Below, piece by piece: positions 55,100-63,784 of a DNA stretch of 64,000 nt (position 1 is the first letter of the stretch; each line of letters opens with the position of its first letter). The notes under the pieces are model-generated. The model was not told the origin of the DNA. It saw only the letters and a list, made by a program, of their open reading frames with translations, and made no database searches. Source of the stretch: Paramacrobiotus metropolitanus (taxonomy: Eukaryota; Tardigrada; Eutardigrada; Parachela; Macrobiotidae); the NCBI RefSeq assembly GCF_019649055.1, contig NW_026570328.1, positions 395,985 through 459,984 of the forward strand. The letters run 5' to 3'. Made by a program: the position numbers and the translations under genes.

Positions 55100-56225
55100 A
55101 GCGAGGGTCTTCTCGGATCGGCACTTCCACTTGTGGCAGTTGTGCCATCTGGTCGGCTACGTCGACGTCCATCTGCTCCTGTTGAGCTGCCAGTTCAGCT
55201 TGGACTTCGGCCGGTGGTTCTGCTTGTTGAGCTTCCGGCCGTTGTTCAGGTGGGATGACGTTACGTTTCGACTTATTTGTTAAGTCGACCGTAAGTCCGA
55301 TCCCTGTTTCTCCAGATCCAGTACGTTTCCCTGGTGGAGCTCTGGTTGGCTCCTTTCCCGCTTCATGGATAACGGCTCGTTGCGCTTCGATTCTGTCTCG
55401 AAGGTCAACTGGGCCGATCCGGTGTCTAAGATCATGTCCCGCAAGGTTTTTGCTCGGTCGGCGCTGCTGTTGAGCGCGATTTCCAGGGATTCCGGATTGA
55501 GGAATCTGCTGAGAAACAGTTGGACGGGCCTGTGTGACCACTGGCGTTGCCCTGTGTGGGATTGCCATCAACTGTTCCTGAGTTGCCGGTGTGAAGGTAA
55601 CTGGCTGTTGAGTTCCGTCCGGCATATTCATCATCATCGTTATAGATGCGCCGGTCATCGGTCGGTTCGGATCTCCGACGAAGACATCGCGTATTGTAGG
55701 AGTTAATTCTCCGACTGTCGGGAGACCCTGTGTGGGTGTCTGTACCCGAATCTTTATTTCCGGTTCGAAATCGGTCGGTGGTGGATGGACTCGCATTGTG
55801 GCGATCTTCCTATCGACCTCCTTTATCTTCTTCTGGTCGTCAAGTTGACGTTGCAGGTCCAACATCTGACGGTACTCGAACAGCCTATTTGTTAGGACTG
55901 GTGGTCGAGTTTCTTCCCATCTCGGGTCGCGAGCTCGTTGTCGCTGAATTGTAGCCAGATTGTCCTGTTCATATGACTCCAGTTGATTAATCAGGTATTC
56001 TCTGCCGGCCAAGTACCGGTATGCGCTCAAATTGCCAGCGACAACATTTAAGTAAAGTGCCGCCGCCTGAGCTCGGTGTTGCGCTCCGGTGCCGGAAATT
56101 CGTTCGTTCGTGAAGGATACGATGCACAGCGCGCAGGGCATTCTGTTGTTGTCCCTCGTCGCATTATCCATGCACTGTTGGCAGTCCACCGTAAAGGCTT
56201 CCGTTCGGGGCTCTTCCGTACGAGT
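54978..56225 (-). CDS. Largest uninterrupted segment of the island's coding region (~416 codons), unknown
   Basis: Open minus-strand frame from an acceptor-like TTTTAACAG (ending at 56226) to 54978. It starts with a CxxC...CxxC pair (CQQCMDNATRDNNRMPCALC), a possible zinc ribbon, then a helical region (AAALYLNVVAGNLSAYRYL, Gln/Arg-rich coiled-coil-like to ~56.0 kb lower coordinates). It continues with Pro/Thr-rich linker sequence (IRVQTPTQGLPTVGELTP), a basic stretch, and an acidic Gln-rich part (AELAAQQEQMDVDVADQMAQ). Composition recalls Gag or scaffold proteins, but no domain is assignable. Frame is lost near 55010. Confidence 0.45.
   Translation of the reverse strand, partial: TRTEEPRTEAFTVDCQQCMDNATRDNNRMPCALCIVSFTNERISGTGAQHRAQAAALYLNVVAGNLSAYRYLAGREYLINQLESYEQDNLATIQRQRARDPRWEETRPPVLTNRLFEYRQMLDLQRQLDDQKKIKEVDRKIATMRVHPPPTDFEPEIKIRVQTPTQGLPTVGELTPTIRDVFVGDPNRPMTGASITMMMNMPDGTQQPVTFTPATQEQLMAIPHRATPVVTQARPTVSQQIPQSGIPGNRAQQQRRPSKNLAGHDLRHRIGPVDLRDRIEAQRAVIHEAGKEPTRAPPGKRTGSGETGIGLTVDLTNKSKRNVIPPEQRPEAQQAEPPAEVQAELAAQQEQMDVDVADQMAQLPQVEVPIREDPRYDRARQQGIEVVMPPYRKDEPHYERHELRGTVTDHKSGGW
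55268..55288. other. Hairpin, 8-bp stem, TTTGT loop
   Basis: TCGACTTA-TTTGT-TAAGTCGA, perfect. TTACG / GTAA words outside extend the pairing past a small internal mismatch. Confidence 0.78.
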
Positions 56226-56279
56226 CTGTTAAAACAAAAGTCAGCAAACCGTTTCTCGGTTGCATCCTATAATTTACAC
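56226..56279 (-). other. Possible 54-nt intron inside the island
   Basis: AT-rich stretch with a donor-like GTGTAAAT and an acceptor-like TTTTGTTTTAACAG, standing out from the GC-rich surroundings. Neither donor choice (GTGTAA or GTAAAT) puts the upstream coding-like frame in phase with the CQQC frame, so it is a candidate only. Confidence 0.3.
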
Positions 56280-57114
56280 CCTATGATTACTACGGTCGGG
56301 CCAGGTCGGTTCTCGAACTGGTCCAAGACGCCTTTGTGGTCGTCTAATGAGGTAAGTCGACTTCTGTTGGTCGATGACGCCTGTGTGGTGTCAATGGGAG
56401 GAGGTCGGTTATGCCTTTCCCCCAACGCGTTCTGCGTTTCCTCATTCCCGTGTAGGCACTTCTGGCGACCCGAGCCGACTTGCTTGGTGCGAGTCGGCCA
56501 ACTCGGTCGATTGTGCCGAGGTCGGTCGTTCCTTCGGTAAATGTCCATGTCGATGATTTGATGGATTTAAGGCGATAAACCGTTGACCGCCCTGGGTTTT
56601 ATCGGTATTCGTGGCAAATTGTTGTTGGTAGAGTGCCTTCGATATGACGAATTCTAGTTCGTCGTCCAGGGAGTACTTTTTCCGTCCGGCAATTGTGTCC
56701 GGTTTGGGCTTGTATTTGGGATCGACCAGCTGCGGTTCCGTTGATGTCCATTGGAACTCAAACCGCGCTATGAGTTGGTGGAGTATTTCTCCGCGGGTAA
56801 GTCCGTCGGGGTGCCAGGACATTTCCATGCACGCTTGGATAGCGTGTATCCATCCTTCATATGTTGAAGGAGCCGGGTCTTTCTTAGCCGGTGGGAACTC
56901 GTAGTACATCCGCTTTCCGCTGGTGTATGTACGTATCAGCTTCCCTGCATGGTATCCTGAGGTCGCAGTAATGTCGCACGTTTTTCTGGCTAAGTTGTCG
57001 CCAATCGCCCGTCTCATCTACCTTCCAGTGTTGGAGGAGTTTGAAGGCGATTCTTGGTGTGGCGAACTTTGGTCCACGTGTGGCCAAGGCCTTCAGAGCG
57101 GCGAATGTGTACAT
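56267..57114 (-). pseudogene. Coding-like segment, unknown (frames change)
   Basis: Main ORF 56442-57017 (191 codons) with an ordered, domain-like part: GYHAGKLIRTYTSGKRMYYE, then STYEGWIHAIQACMEMSWHP and GEILHQLIARFEFQW. An overlapping frame at 56884-57114 (YTFAALKALATRGPKFATPR) probably precedes it, and 56267-56548 follows it. The alternation of aromatic and charged residues looks like a folded domain, but I recognise no family. Confidence 0.45.
56326..56393. other. Three adjacent TNTGT-loop hairpins
   Basis: 56326-56345: AGACGCC/GGTCGTCT with one bulge, loop TTTGT. 56357-56374: TCGACT/GGTCGA, loop TCTGTT. 56375-56393: TGACGCC/GGTGTCA with one G-T pair, loop TGTGT. They lie almost end to end. 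Confidence 0.72.
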
Positions 57115-57232
57115 CCATCCGGCGTCATATTCCGAGACACTCGGCTTGGGTTTCAGCCGATTTAATGCCGGTATACTTCAACCTAACGTTGACCAGTGGG
57201 GAATGTCGTCTGGTAGGACTTCTATCATATCC

Positions 57233-58036
57233 TCATGGAAAGTCCGAGCGAAGTGGTTGGTGGTCGGAGTCGGGCGTCAGTGGTACTCGTTTACCGTACT
57301 GACGAGGGACGTATACTCCGCCATCGTCTTCGTTACTCTTGGAGTCGTCGGCCTTGTCGCCGCTATCCTTCTCTTCAGGTTGTTTAGCCGGTATCTCCGG
57401 TTCGGCCTGCTGTTGAGGTGCCGAGCTCGACGGTGGTGGAGGTTTACCGTTTCCATCGTCGTCGTCGTCGTCATCCTTCGGCGATCCATTTCCGGGTGTT
57501 CGGAAATCTTCGTCGTCGTCGTCATCGTCTTCGGTTTCTTCCTCGGATGACGAGATCAGCTCGGATGACTTCGGTTCCTTTTTCTTAGCCGGCTTAGTCG
57601 ACTTCGTTTTAGTCGACTTCGACTTTCCCTTCTGTTGGGTCGAGTCTTCTGGTTCCGGCGAAATTTCCATAGGCGAGGACGGTGGAAGTGACTGTACGTC
57701 CTTCGGTATGAACCGTCCCTTCGCACTCCTAGTTGGTTTGGCTGTGCTTGCTCGTCCCGCCGGAGCCGATGCCGTGCCGACATATGTTGTCGGTTCGTGC
57801 GGTGCTCGAGGTCGGGTTAAGGCTTGTACTCGTCTTTGTGACGACTGTGCAGCCGTACGAGCTATATGCAGCAAAGTGGCTGCGTCAGCCGACGGTTGTT
57901 CGTTGGATTCACTGTATTCTTCGGTCGGTTCCGTGCCCGCCGGAGGCTTGTCTGTGTTGACGTAAGACATCCGGAGGTTAAATTCACGCCGATGTTGTTC
58001 CGGTATGAAGTTTGGCACGGTATACCGAACTGGCAC
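57233..58036 (-). CDS. Disordered acidic/Pro-rich segment (267 codons), unknown
   Basis: Starts as folded-looking sequence (VRYTVPNFIPEQHRREFNLR), then Ser/Thr/Ala/Arg-rich, a Lys-rich run (KSKSTKTKSTKPAKKKE), and two poly-Asp tracts (near 57490 and 57460). Typical intrinsically disordered linker. Contains the loop-conserved hairpins at 57777-57793 and 57830-57844 within its coding frame. Confidence 0.45.
   Translation of the reverse strand: MPVRYTVPNFIPEQHRREFNLRMSYVNTDKPPAGTEPTEEYSESNEQPSADAATLLHIARTAAQSSQRRVQALTRPRAPHEPTTYVGTASAPAGRASTAKPTRSAKGRFIPKDVQSLPPSSPMEISPEPEDSTQQKGKSKSTKTKSTKPAKKKEPKSSELISSSEEETEDDDDDDEDFRTPGNGSPKDDDDDDDGNGKPPPPSSSAPQQQAEPEIPAKQPEEKDSGDKADDSKSNEDDGGVYVPRQYGKRVPLTPDSDHQPLRSDFP
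57777..57844. other. Two TNTGT-loop hairpins in coding-like sequence
   Basis: 57777-57793: CCGACA-TATGT-TGTCGG. 57830-57844: TCGTC-TTTGT-GACGA. Both perfect, both within the open frame 57233-58036. Confidence 0.72.
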
Positions 58037-58225
58037 GTCGCGTTCTGCGTTAGTCGTCTGGAGAGTATGTTGCTCGAACCAGGAGCGCGATTCGTTCGCC
58101 TATCCTATACGTGATAATTTCATCGATGTTCCCTTCTTGTCCATGTACATCACGTTGTATACACGGGCAATTTGGACCAGAGTCGATCCGCGGGGTTCCG
58201 AATGTATCCGATACACCGCGCAATT

Positions 58226-58636
58226 CTAGTCGGTGTGTCGTCTGCGTTCTTGCCGCTGCACTTTAAGTGATTTGATGAGGTCCGGTTGGATAATTTCGGC
58301 CATCCGTCCCCATTGTCGGTGGACGGCGACTGCTAATCCGTAATCGAGGGTCCAGGCGACGATTTGCATCATGAGTTGATGCGTTAACCACTTTCCGGTT
58401 TCGCCTTCGACTTGTATGTTATTCGACAAGTCTTGTACCAGGGATTGGTAGATGTCCCTGCCATTTTCCTTGGCACTCCGAATACTACGGACGACTTCGA
58501 CATGTACGCGGACTGTGCGGATTAATGTGTCGACCGGGTCCTCCGGCTGTTCGTCCGGAAGACGCTCGCGTACATCGTCTGGAGCTGGCCACTGGGATTC
58601 GTCGGTGTCCGCTCCATGGTTAAACATTTCTTTCAT
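58226..58636 (-). CDS. Helical segment (136 codons), unknown
   Basis: Alpha-helix-rich sequence (VDTLIRTVRVHVEVVRSIRS, GKWLTHQLMMQIVAWTLDYG, AVHRQWGRMAEIIQPDLIKS). The evenly spaced hydrophobic residues suggest a folded helical domain, possibly a capsid- or Gag-like helix bundle; this is a guess from composition. Confidence 0.4.
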   Translation of the reverse strand: MKEMFNHGADTDESQWPAPDDVRERLPDEQPEDPVDTLIRTVRVHVEVVRSIRSAKENGRDIYQSLVQDLSNNIQVEGETGKWLTHQLMMQIVAWTLDYGLAVAVHRQWGRMAEIIQPDLIKSLKVQRQERRRHTD

Positions 58637-58722
58637 GTCGCCTTTAAATCCTTCATAGGGATCCCCATCTCCGTGGTCGGAGATTGAATCCTTATCTTCA
58701 ATGTCCGAGGCCTGGTCGGATT

Positions 58723-59505
58723 CTACATCGGACTGTTGCTTGGATGTTGAAGGCTGAGATTGTTCAGGCGGAGTCGGTGGTTTGGTGGGTTTCGTAGCCG
58801 ACCTCCTGAAGTCTTAGCCGGCTTTGTGCCGGTTCGTTCCATGACTTCCTTAAATTTCCGTTCGACCGCCTCCTTGTCGTGCGGTTCTTGAGCCTTCTCC
58901 TTCTGCTCGGTCCTTTGTGGGCCGGCATCCGAAATATCCAAGTCGTCGGATGACTTATGCCGCTTGGCCGGATTGGGCTTCGGCGTCTTAACCGTGGAGT
59001 CCGACTTCGGTTTGGCCGGCTCCTTGGTTTCCGACTTGACTGGTTTCTTTTGGGTTTCCGTCGGCTGCGGCTTGGCAGACTGTTTTGCTGCTTCCTTCTT
59101 AGCCTTCCGTTTATCCTTGTGGGATTTCGCGGAATTAGCCGAGTTGATGACCCTTGCGTCGAGATCATCGTCAATTTGGACAGAAGGTTGTCTAATCGGA
59201 GGGGGAACTTTTATTTTGACGACGGGTGGTTGTACCGTCTTCTTAGTCGACTTGGGTTCCGGGCGGTGACTTTACGCTGAGTCGGCGTAGCCTCTTGTAG
59301 GGCTTTAGGTCGACTCTTCCGCCCGGTAGTGTTCTCCCATTCGTTTCATCACGTCGGCCATCTTCTCGGTAAGTCGGTCGTGGTCACGCCGAGCTTCCGT
59401 GGTGTTTCCGACTATACTGGCACGTCGGATTCTCAGCGAATGCCAGAGTTCCCTATCCTCTGGGTACGCCATGTCGATGCAGACGTCCTGTTCCAACCTC
59501 GTCAA
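58723..59505 (-). pseudogene. Lys/Arg/Pro-rich coding-like fragments
   Basis: Overlapping minus-strand ORFs 58723-58941, 58764-59174 and 59305-59505. Low-complexity basic sequence, then a short helical part (DRLTEKMADVMKRMGEHYRA). It contains hairpins 58816-58834 and 58907-58925. No family recognised. Confidence 0.35.
58816..58925. other. Two TNTGT-loop hairpins
   Basis: 58816-58834: AGCCGGC-TTTGT-GCCGGTT (one G-T pair). 58907-58925: TCGGTCC-TTTGT-GGGCCGG (G-T pairs). Confidence 0.7.
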
Positions 59506-59599
59506 GTCCTTTACGTGTTGTAAGGCTAGGTCGTCATGAAATTCCCGCGACGAGTCTTGAGGTGGTTTCTCCTTGGCCGTACTCCGTTTGGTCGGTATG

Positions 59600-60761
59600 T
59601 TACCCGACTCGGTCGTCGACTCGTTCGTTCGAGACTCGTCTATTGTTAGACGTGGACCAGAGTGAACGGAGGTCGGTTCGTCCCTTGTGGTGACGTTTCG
59701 ACCGTAATTCCGACTCGCGCTTCCGAAGGGGATGTTGTATCCATCGCTTCTTCGGTTTTCTTGGTTTCGTTGGGGTGTTCCGAGGTGAGAACCTAGGTGG
59801 TTTCTCAGTCGTCGGTTGACTTGGCAGCTTAGTCGGCTGGGATGCTGATCGAGTCGGCGAAATCTGCTTTACCGGCGATCTACCCTCGTTTCGGTATAGA
59901 TCCCTTCGTAGGTGCCGCTGCCTTTGGTGCATGGAGTCGTCGGAGTCGATGTTGTCCGCGTTCTCCTCATCTTCGCTGCTATCCGACATTGTTATCGGAA
60001 TCTTCTCGGTAACCTCTTCTCCAGGCCGAGGTTGAATCTCCAATGTGTAGCGCCCGGGTTGATGCTCGTTGCGGAGCCGCTGAATCGTCTGGATCATGTT
60101 CGTATCCAGCGGAGTTGTCGTAACTCCTGCTTTCCGCATCTCAGAGTAACCAACCTTCTCAGGACTTTGTCTCTATCCTGGATGGTAGCATGGATCTTCT
60201 GGGCCATTTGAGTCTGTTGCTCTTCTGTCATGGTCCGATCTCGGATACCTCCTTGAAGTTGTGCTTCGTAGAGTATCCGTTGAAGGTCCAGCGTTTTGGC
60301 TTGGCCGACTAGCTTCTTATGGACGGCCGGAGTAAACAAGGCTTTTGCTCCCATCACTTTCCGCGACGGGCTCGGCTTCTCTTCGGCCGGTGGTAGGGAA
60401 GACGGAGTCGCCTTCAGGATTTCCAAGAGTTGTTCCTTGGTCCTGACTGGGACTGGTGATGGCGACTTCGACGGGAAGAGCCGCCTGCGTGGTCCATGCT
60501 CTTCGACGTTATCCGTCTGTTTTGGCTTCCGTGCAAACTTTGGTGAGTTCGATCCGCCTGGTTGGAGGATAAGCCGACCATCTGGTGTTCGTTCACTCTG
60601 TGGTTCTCTTTGTGAGAGCCCAGGTAACGTCGTAGGTCGTTCCAGGGCTTAGGTCGGATTACTTCTGTTGTTCCGACTTCCTCCGAAGTATCCATCGGTT
60701 CATCGTCGCCTTCAAGTGGTGGTACTGGTATTTCGTCCATCGGCTCGTCTTGGTGACTCAC
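59600..60761 (-). pseudogene. Coding-like fragments, unknown
   Basis: ORFs 60414-60761, 60094-60426 and 59600-60139 carry successive parts: acidic start (MDEIPVPPLEGDDEPMDTSE), a helical part with conserved-looking spacing (KKLVGQAKTLDLQRILYEAQ; EQQTQMAQKIHATIQDRDKV), then IQRLRNEHQPGRYTLEIQPR and an acidic run. Frames change near 60420 and 60110. Confidence 0.4.
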
Positions 60762-61163
60762 CGGTGGGACTACCTGTGTCGGTTTGACCGATTGTACCTT
60801 TGGCTTTTGGCGGATGGCGGTCTCTTCGATTTCTTCTGTTCTTCCGCTTCCTTCCGTTTGTAGAAGTCGTCTACGAAAGACTGAATCATGGCTACCAATG
60901 TTTGCAGCCGTTCCTGATTCTTAGCCGACCACACTGTTGTTGGTCGAAGGATAAATCGGGCTTCCTTGGTGTTGTTCTCCAAGTGTCCGAGGTTGATGTC
61001 GATCTGACAATACTGTGGACCTGCTGGTCGGTTTCGTCCATCATTTTTCGGAGTTCGACTATAACAGCGTCCGCTCGCAGTAACTGTGTGTTGACTGCTT
61101 TTATCCATTCAAGGTCGGGTTTGGCTGGTGGGGCTGGAGGTGGAAGTCGGACTGAGTCGAACC

Positions 61164-61213
61164 GATCTTTGTGATCCGAGACGACCGACCTTCAGCCATG
61201 GCGTTTGTTGCCA
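61164..61213. other. Two short TTTGT-loop hairpins
   Basis: 61164-61176: GATC-TTTGT-GATC. 61199-61213: TGGCG-TTTGT-TGCCA (one G-T pair). Confidence 0.6.
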
Positions 61214-61435
61214 CGCTGGTCGACTCTGTTCGTCCCGTTCTTCTCTTCCTCGTACTCGTTCACCCTGGTTTCCAACCATGATGTAGTACGAATCAGGTGT
61301 TGTCGAGTCCTGGTCGTTTGGGGCGTCCGGATGACAAAGTCGTCGTATGAACCGAGCGTTATTTCCCAGGCCAGGATGTCTCGATCCAAGTCGTTTGCTT
61401 CCTGACTGTTGTCGACGCAAAAATTTCTGCGGGCT

Positions 61436-61452
61436 CTCATCTCTGTGATGAG
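61436..61452. other. Hairpin, 6-bp stem, TCTGT loop
   Basis: CTCATC-TCTGT-GATGAG, perfect, inside the frame encoding ELITEMRA. Confidence 0.7.
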
Positions 61453-61600
61453 TTCCGCTACTGGAGCCAACAATTTGACTATATGTGGCGCGACCGTACT
61501 CGGCAACTCGTCCGTGTCCGGTATGGCTTCCATGATCCGAGCTTCTGTAGCCGGAGACATGGGCCGGTCGGCCATTTCCATCGGTTTCGCTGAGCCAAAC

Positions 61601-62595
61601 TCATTGTTGAGGTCGGCTGGAGCTGAATCCGAGCTGCTGTCGAGGTCGGCTGACTCGAAGTGTTCGGCTGGTGAACCGGATGCGCCTTGTTGCGTTTCCT
61701 TCCGGTATCTCAAGTCGTTCCTGACGTGTCTTATCCGTCATCCATTTGCGTCGGAGCATGTCGTACTCCGCCTCTATGTCTTGGACGCATCTGGGAAATC
61801 TTAAGTTGATCTCCGATTGCTGTCCGTATGTTGCGGATGGTCGGATCTGTTCCGTCCATACTGTCGACTTGTCGTTGTAAGTCGGCAGCAATCTTCTTAG
61901 CACGAGCCAACCTCTGATCAAGTTCTGCCCGCTGTTCGACCATTGTGGGCTCGGGCGGTTGCTGTGAAGTAGTCGGCTGTGACTGAGTGGAGGTCGGCTG
62001 AACCCTTGTGGGTTAGCTTCAGGACTTTCCACAAATCTTCGACCCGCCTTGAGCAGATAGTATACTGCTGGTCCAAGGCGTCACGCATCTGTTTCTCCGT
62101 AGCGTTGTTAGGGTCGAGCTCCCGGAGTTGTTTTCCGAGCTTCTCCATAACTTCGACCGCTTCTCGGTATTGATCTTCGACTTCACCGATGTTGACTTCT
62201 TTTTGTTCAACTACTTCGGTGAATGGAAGTTCGACGTCGAGTCCAACTGATGGGACTGGGGAAGGTGTTCTCTCCCGAGCTGGTACTGGTGCTCCCGCTT
62301 TGTTCGGGTTAGCCAAGTACTGTTTGACGTAGTCGATCACCGACTGAAGTGCCTCGATAAGCCGGTCTCGGTTCGGACCTGGCGGTGGAATTTCCCATGA
62401 GCCTAGAGTATCGGCCCAATCCAACTCGAGTCGTAATGCTCGGTCGATCCGGGTGAGGTCGGTTTCCTCTTGTTCCGTTAAGGTTCCACTGAGTCGGTGA
62501 AAGAAGATATCGGCTAAATCCTGTCCCGCTTGGGTGATTATGTCCATGTTGGCGATTGGGTTTTCCATCGGTGTCGTGCCGACTAGAGTCATCAC
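61601..62595 (-). pseudogene. Helical coding-like segment (225-codon ORF plus overlap), unknown
   Basis: ORF 61918-62595: TQAGQDLADIFFHRLSGTLT, LIEALQSVIDYVKQYLANPN, a Pro-rich linker, then a coiled-coil-like run (YREAVEVMEKLGKQLRELDP to RRVEDLWKVLKL). ORFs 61731-61943 and 61601-62032 continue in other frames (LARAKKIAADLQRQVDSMDG). Hairpins 61837-61859 and 61861-61888 lie here. Confidence 0.4.
61837..61888. other. TCTGT-loop hairpin followed by a 10-bp stem
   Basis: 61837-61859: ATGGTCGGA-TCTGT-TCCGTCCAT (one T-T mismatch). 61861-61888: CTGTCGACTT/AAGTCGGCAG with one G-T pair and an 8-nt loop. Confidence 0.7.
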
Positions 62596-62672
62596 CGCTG
62601 TCGTAGTCGGTGCTGCTCGGCGAGGTGGGCGATGGAGTCGAATCCGCTTAGAGTATGCCGGTTCCGCGTCGA

Positions 62673-62687
62673 GGATCTCTGTGATCC
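62673..62687. other. Hairpin, 5-bp stem, TCTGT loop
   Basis: GGATC-TCTGT-GATCC; TCGA words on both sides could extend the pairing. Confidence 0.7.
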
Positions 62688-63161
62688 GTTCGACTACCGA
62701 CCTGAGTTGCCGTTCGTCGGCCTCGGTTGGTTCACTTTACCCATGAGGATGTCCGCCTTTTCAGGTAGGCCATCAGGTCGTTCATTTTCTGTCTCGCCAC
62801 TTTAAGAGTTTCAGGATCGGACGGTGTCTCGTTGACAAAGGATCGCTGGAGGTGTTCCAGTAGATTCCACCCGTCGGTTATTATTCCAGCCATCTTTTCC
62901 CTGCGGCTTTTCCGCATTGCCGAGTGCATTTCCATGGCCGATGAGGTCGACGGTAATGCGTCCGAAGTCTCCGTGTCGGAGTCGGCTGGTCGGCGTTGGC
63001 TTCGTTTATTGGTAATGTCGACGTTGCGGCCTGTGTGGTCGTCGTCGACGGTAAGGTTAGAATGCCCGGTTGTCGGCATTAAGTTTCGACAATAATTGAC
63101 TCCTGGCTGTACCAGCTGTTGGTGCGCCAACGTCTGTGGCATCCCGCTTCGATCAGATTTT

Positions 63162-63190
63162 CGACTAACTCTATGTGAGTTGTGAAGTCG
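63162..63190. other. Two-tier hairpin, TATGT loop
   Basis: Inner AACTC-TATGT-GAGTT (63167-63181) within outer CGACT (63162-63166) / AGTCG (63186-63190). In coding sense it encodes T-H-I-E-L of a K-I-N-D module. The matching place in the next module (63798-63814) keeps TATGT with one mispair. Confidence 0.72.
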
Positions 63191-63760
63191 TTTATCTTCT
63201 GCAAGGCGAAGCGTTCCAAGCCTTGTCGGGAACGTTCGTATACCTTTGTCAGAATTTGCTTGGCCTCCTCCACGGCGGCTTTTGCGTCAGCGAATGTCTT
63301 TCGCCGTCTACAGCTGGTGTGGCTAAGGCCTGTGTGGTTCGCCGATCGCGGTGTAGCGGTTAGTTGAATCATGTGTTGTTCAACCTGAATTAGTTTATCG
63401 AGTTCCGTAAGGCTATGTCAGACACTTGTTTGTACTGATTCAGCAGAACTTGGAACTTCTGGGGATGGTCGGCCCGCTTGTTGGGAGGTTCTGCATCCGT
63501 TCCCTAATTGTGTTGGACTGTTTAACCGCTTCGTCCCGTCTCCGTTCCAGTGTTTCGAGCGTCCGCAGACGCCGGGTCGAACACTTGTGTATTCGGCGGT
63601 TGAGTCGCCATCGACCCGTGGTAGTGGGGAGGCGACGATATTGGTGAAGTCCCATGGCTCCCTGGTAATGTCGTCTGGTTGACGTTATCCGTCGTGAGGT
63701 CGGAGATTTTTTCCATTAAGACAGCCGTCTTCACCTGATCCATGGCTGTTCGGAGTCGGT

Positions 63761-63784
63761 GTTTGTCCACCCTGGTGGGCAAAC
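63761..63784. other. Hairpin, 10-bp stem, CCTG loop
   Basis: GTTTGTCCAC/GTGGGCAAAC with one G-T pair. Belongs to the long-stem class without the TNTGT loop. Confidence 0.65.

Larger units (their letters stand above)
60770..61713 (-). pseudogene. Coding-like fragments with helical module, unknown
   Basis: ORFs 61192-61713 (VAPHIVKLLAPVAELITEMR, then RDILAWEITLGSYDDFVIRT) and 60770-61108 (YCQIDINLGHLENNTKEARF, LQTLVAMIQSFVDDFYKRKE). Contains hairpins 61164-61176, 61199-61213 and 61436-61452. The helical lengths resemble the K-I-N-D modules farther right. Confidence 0.4.
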
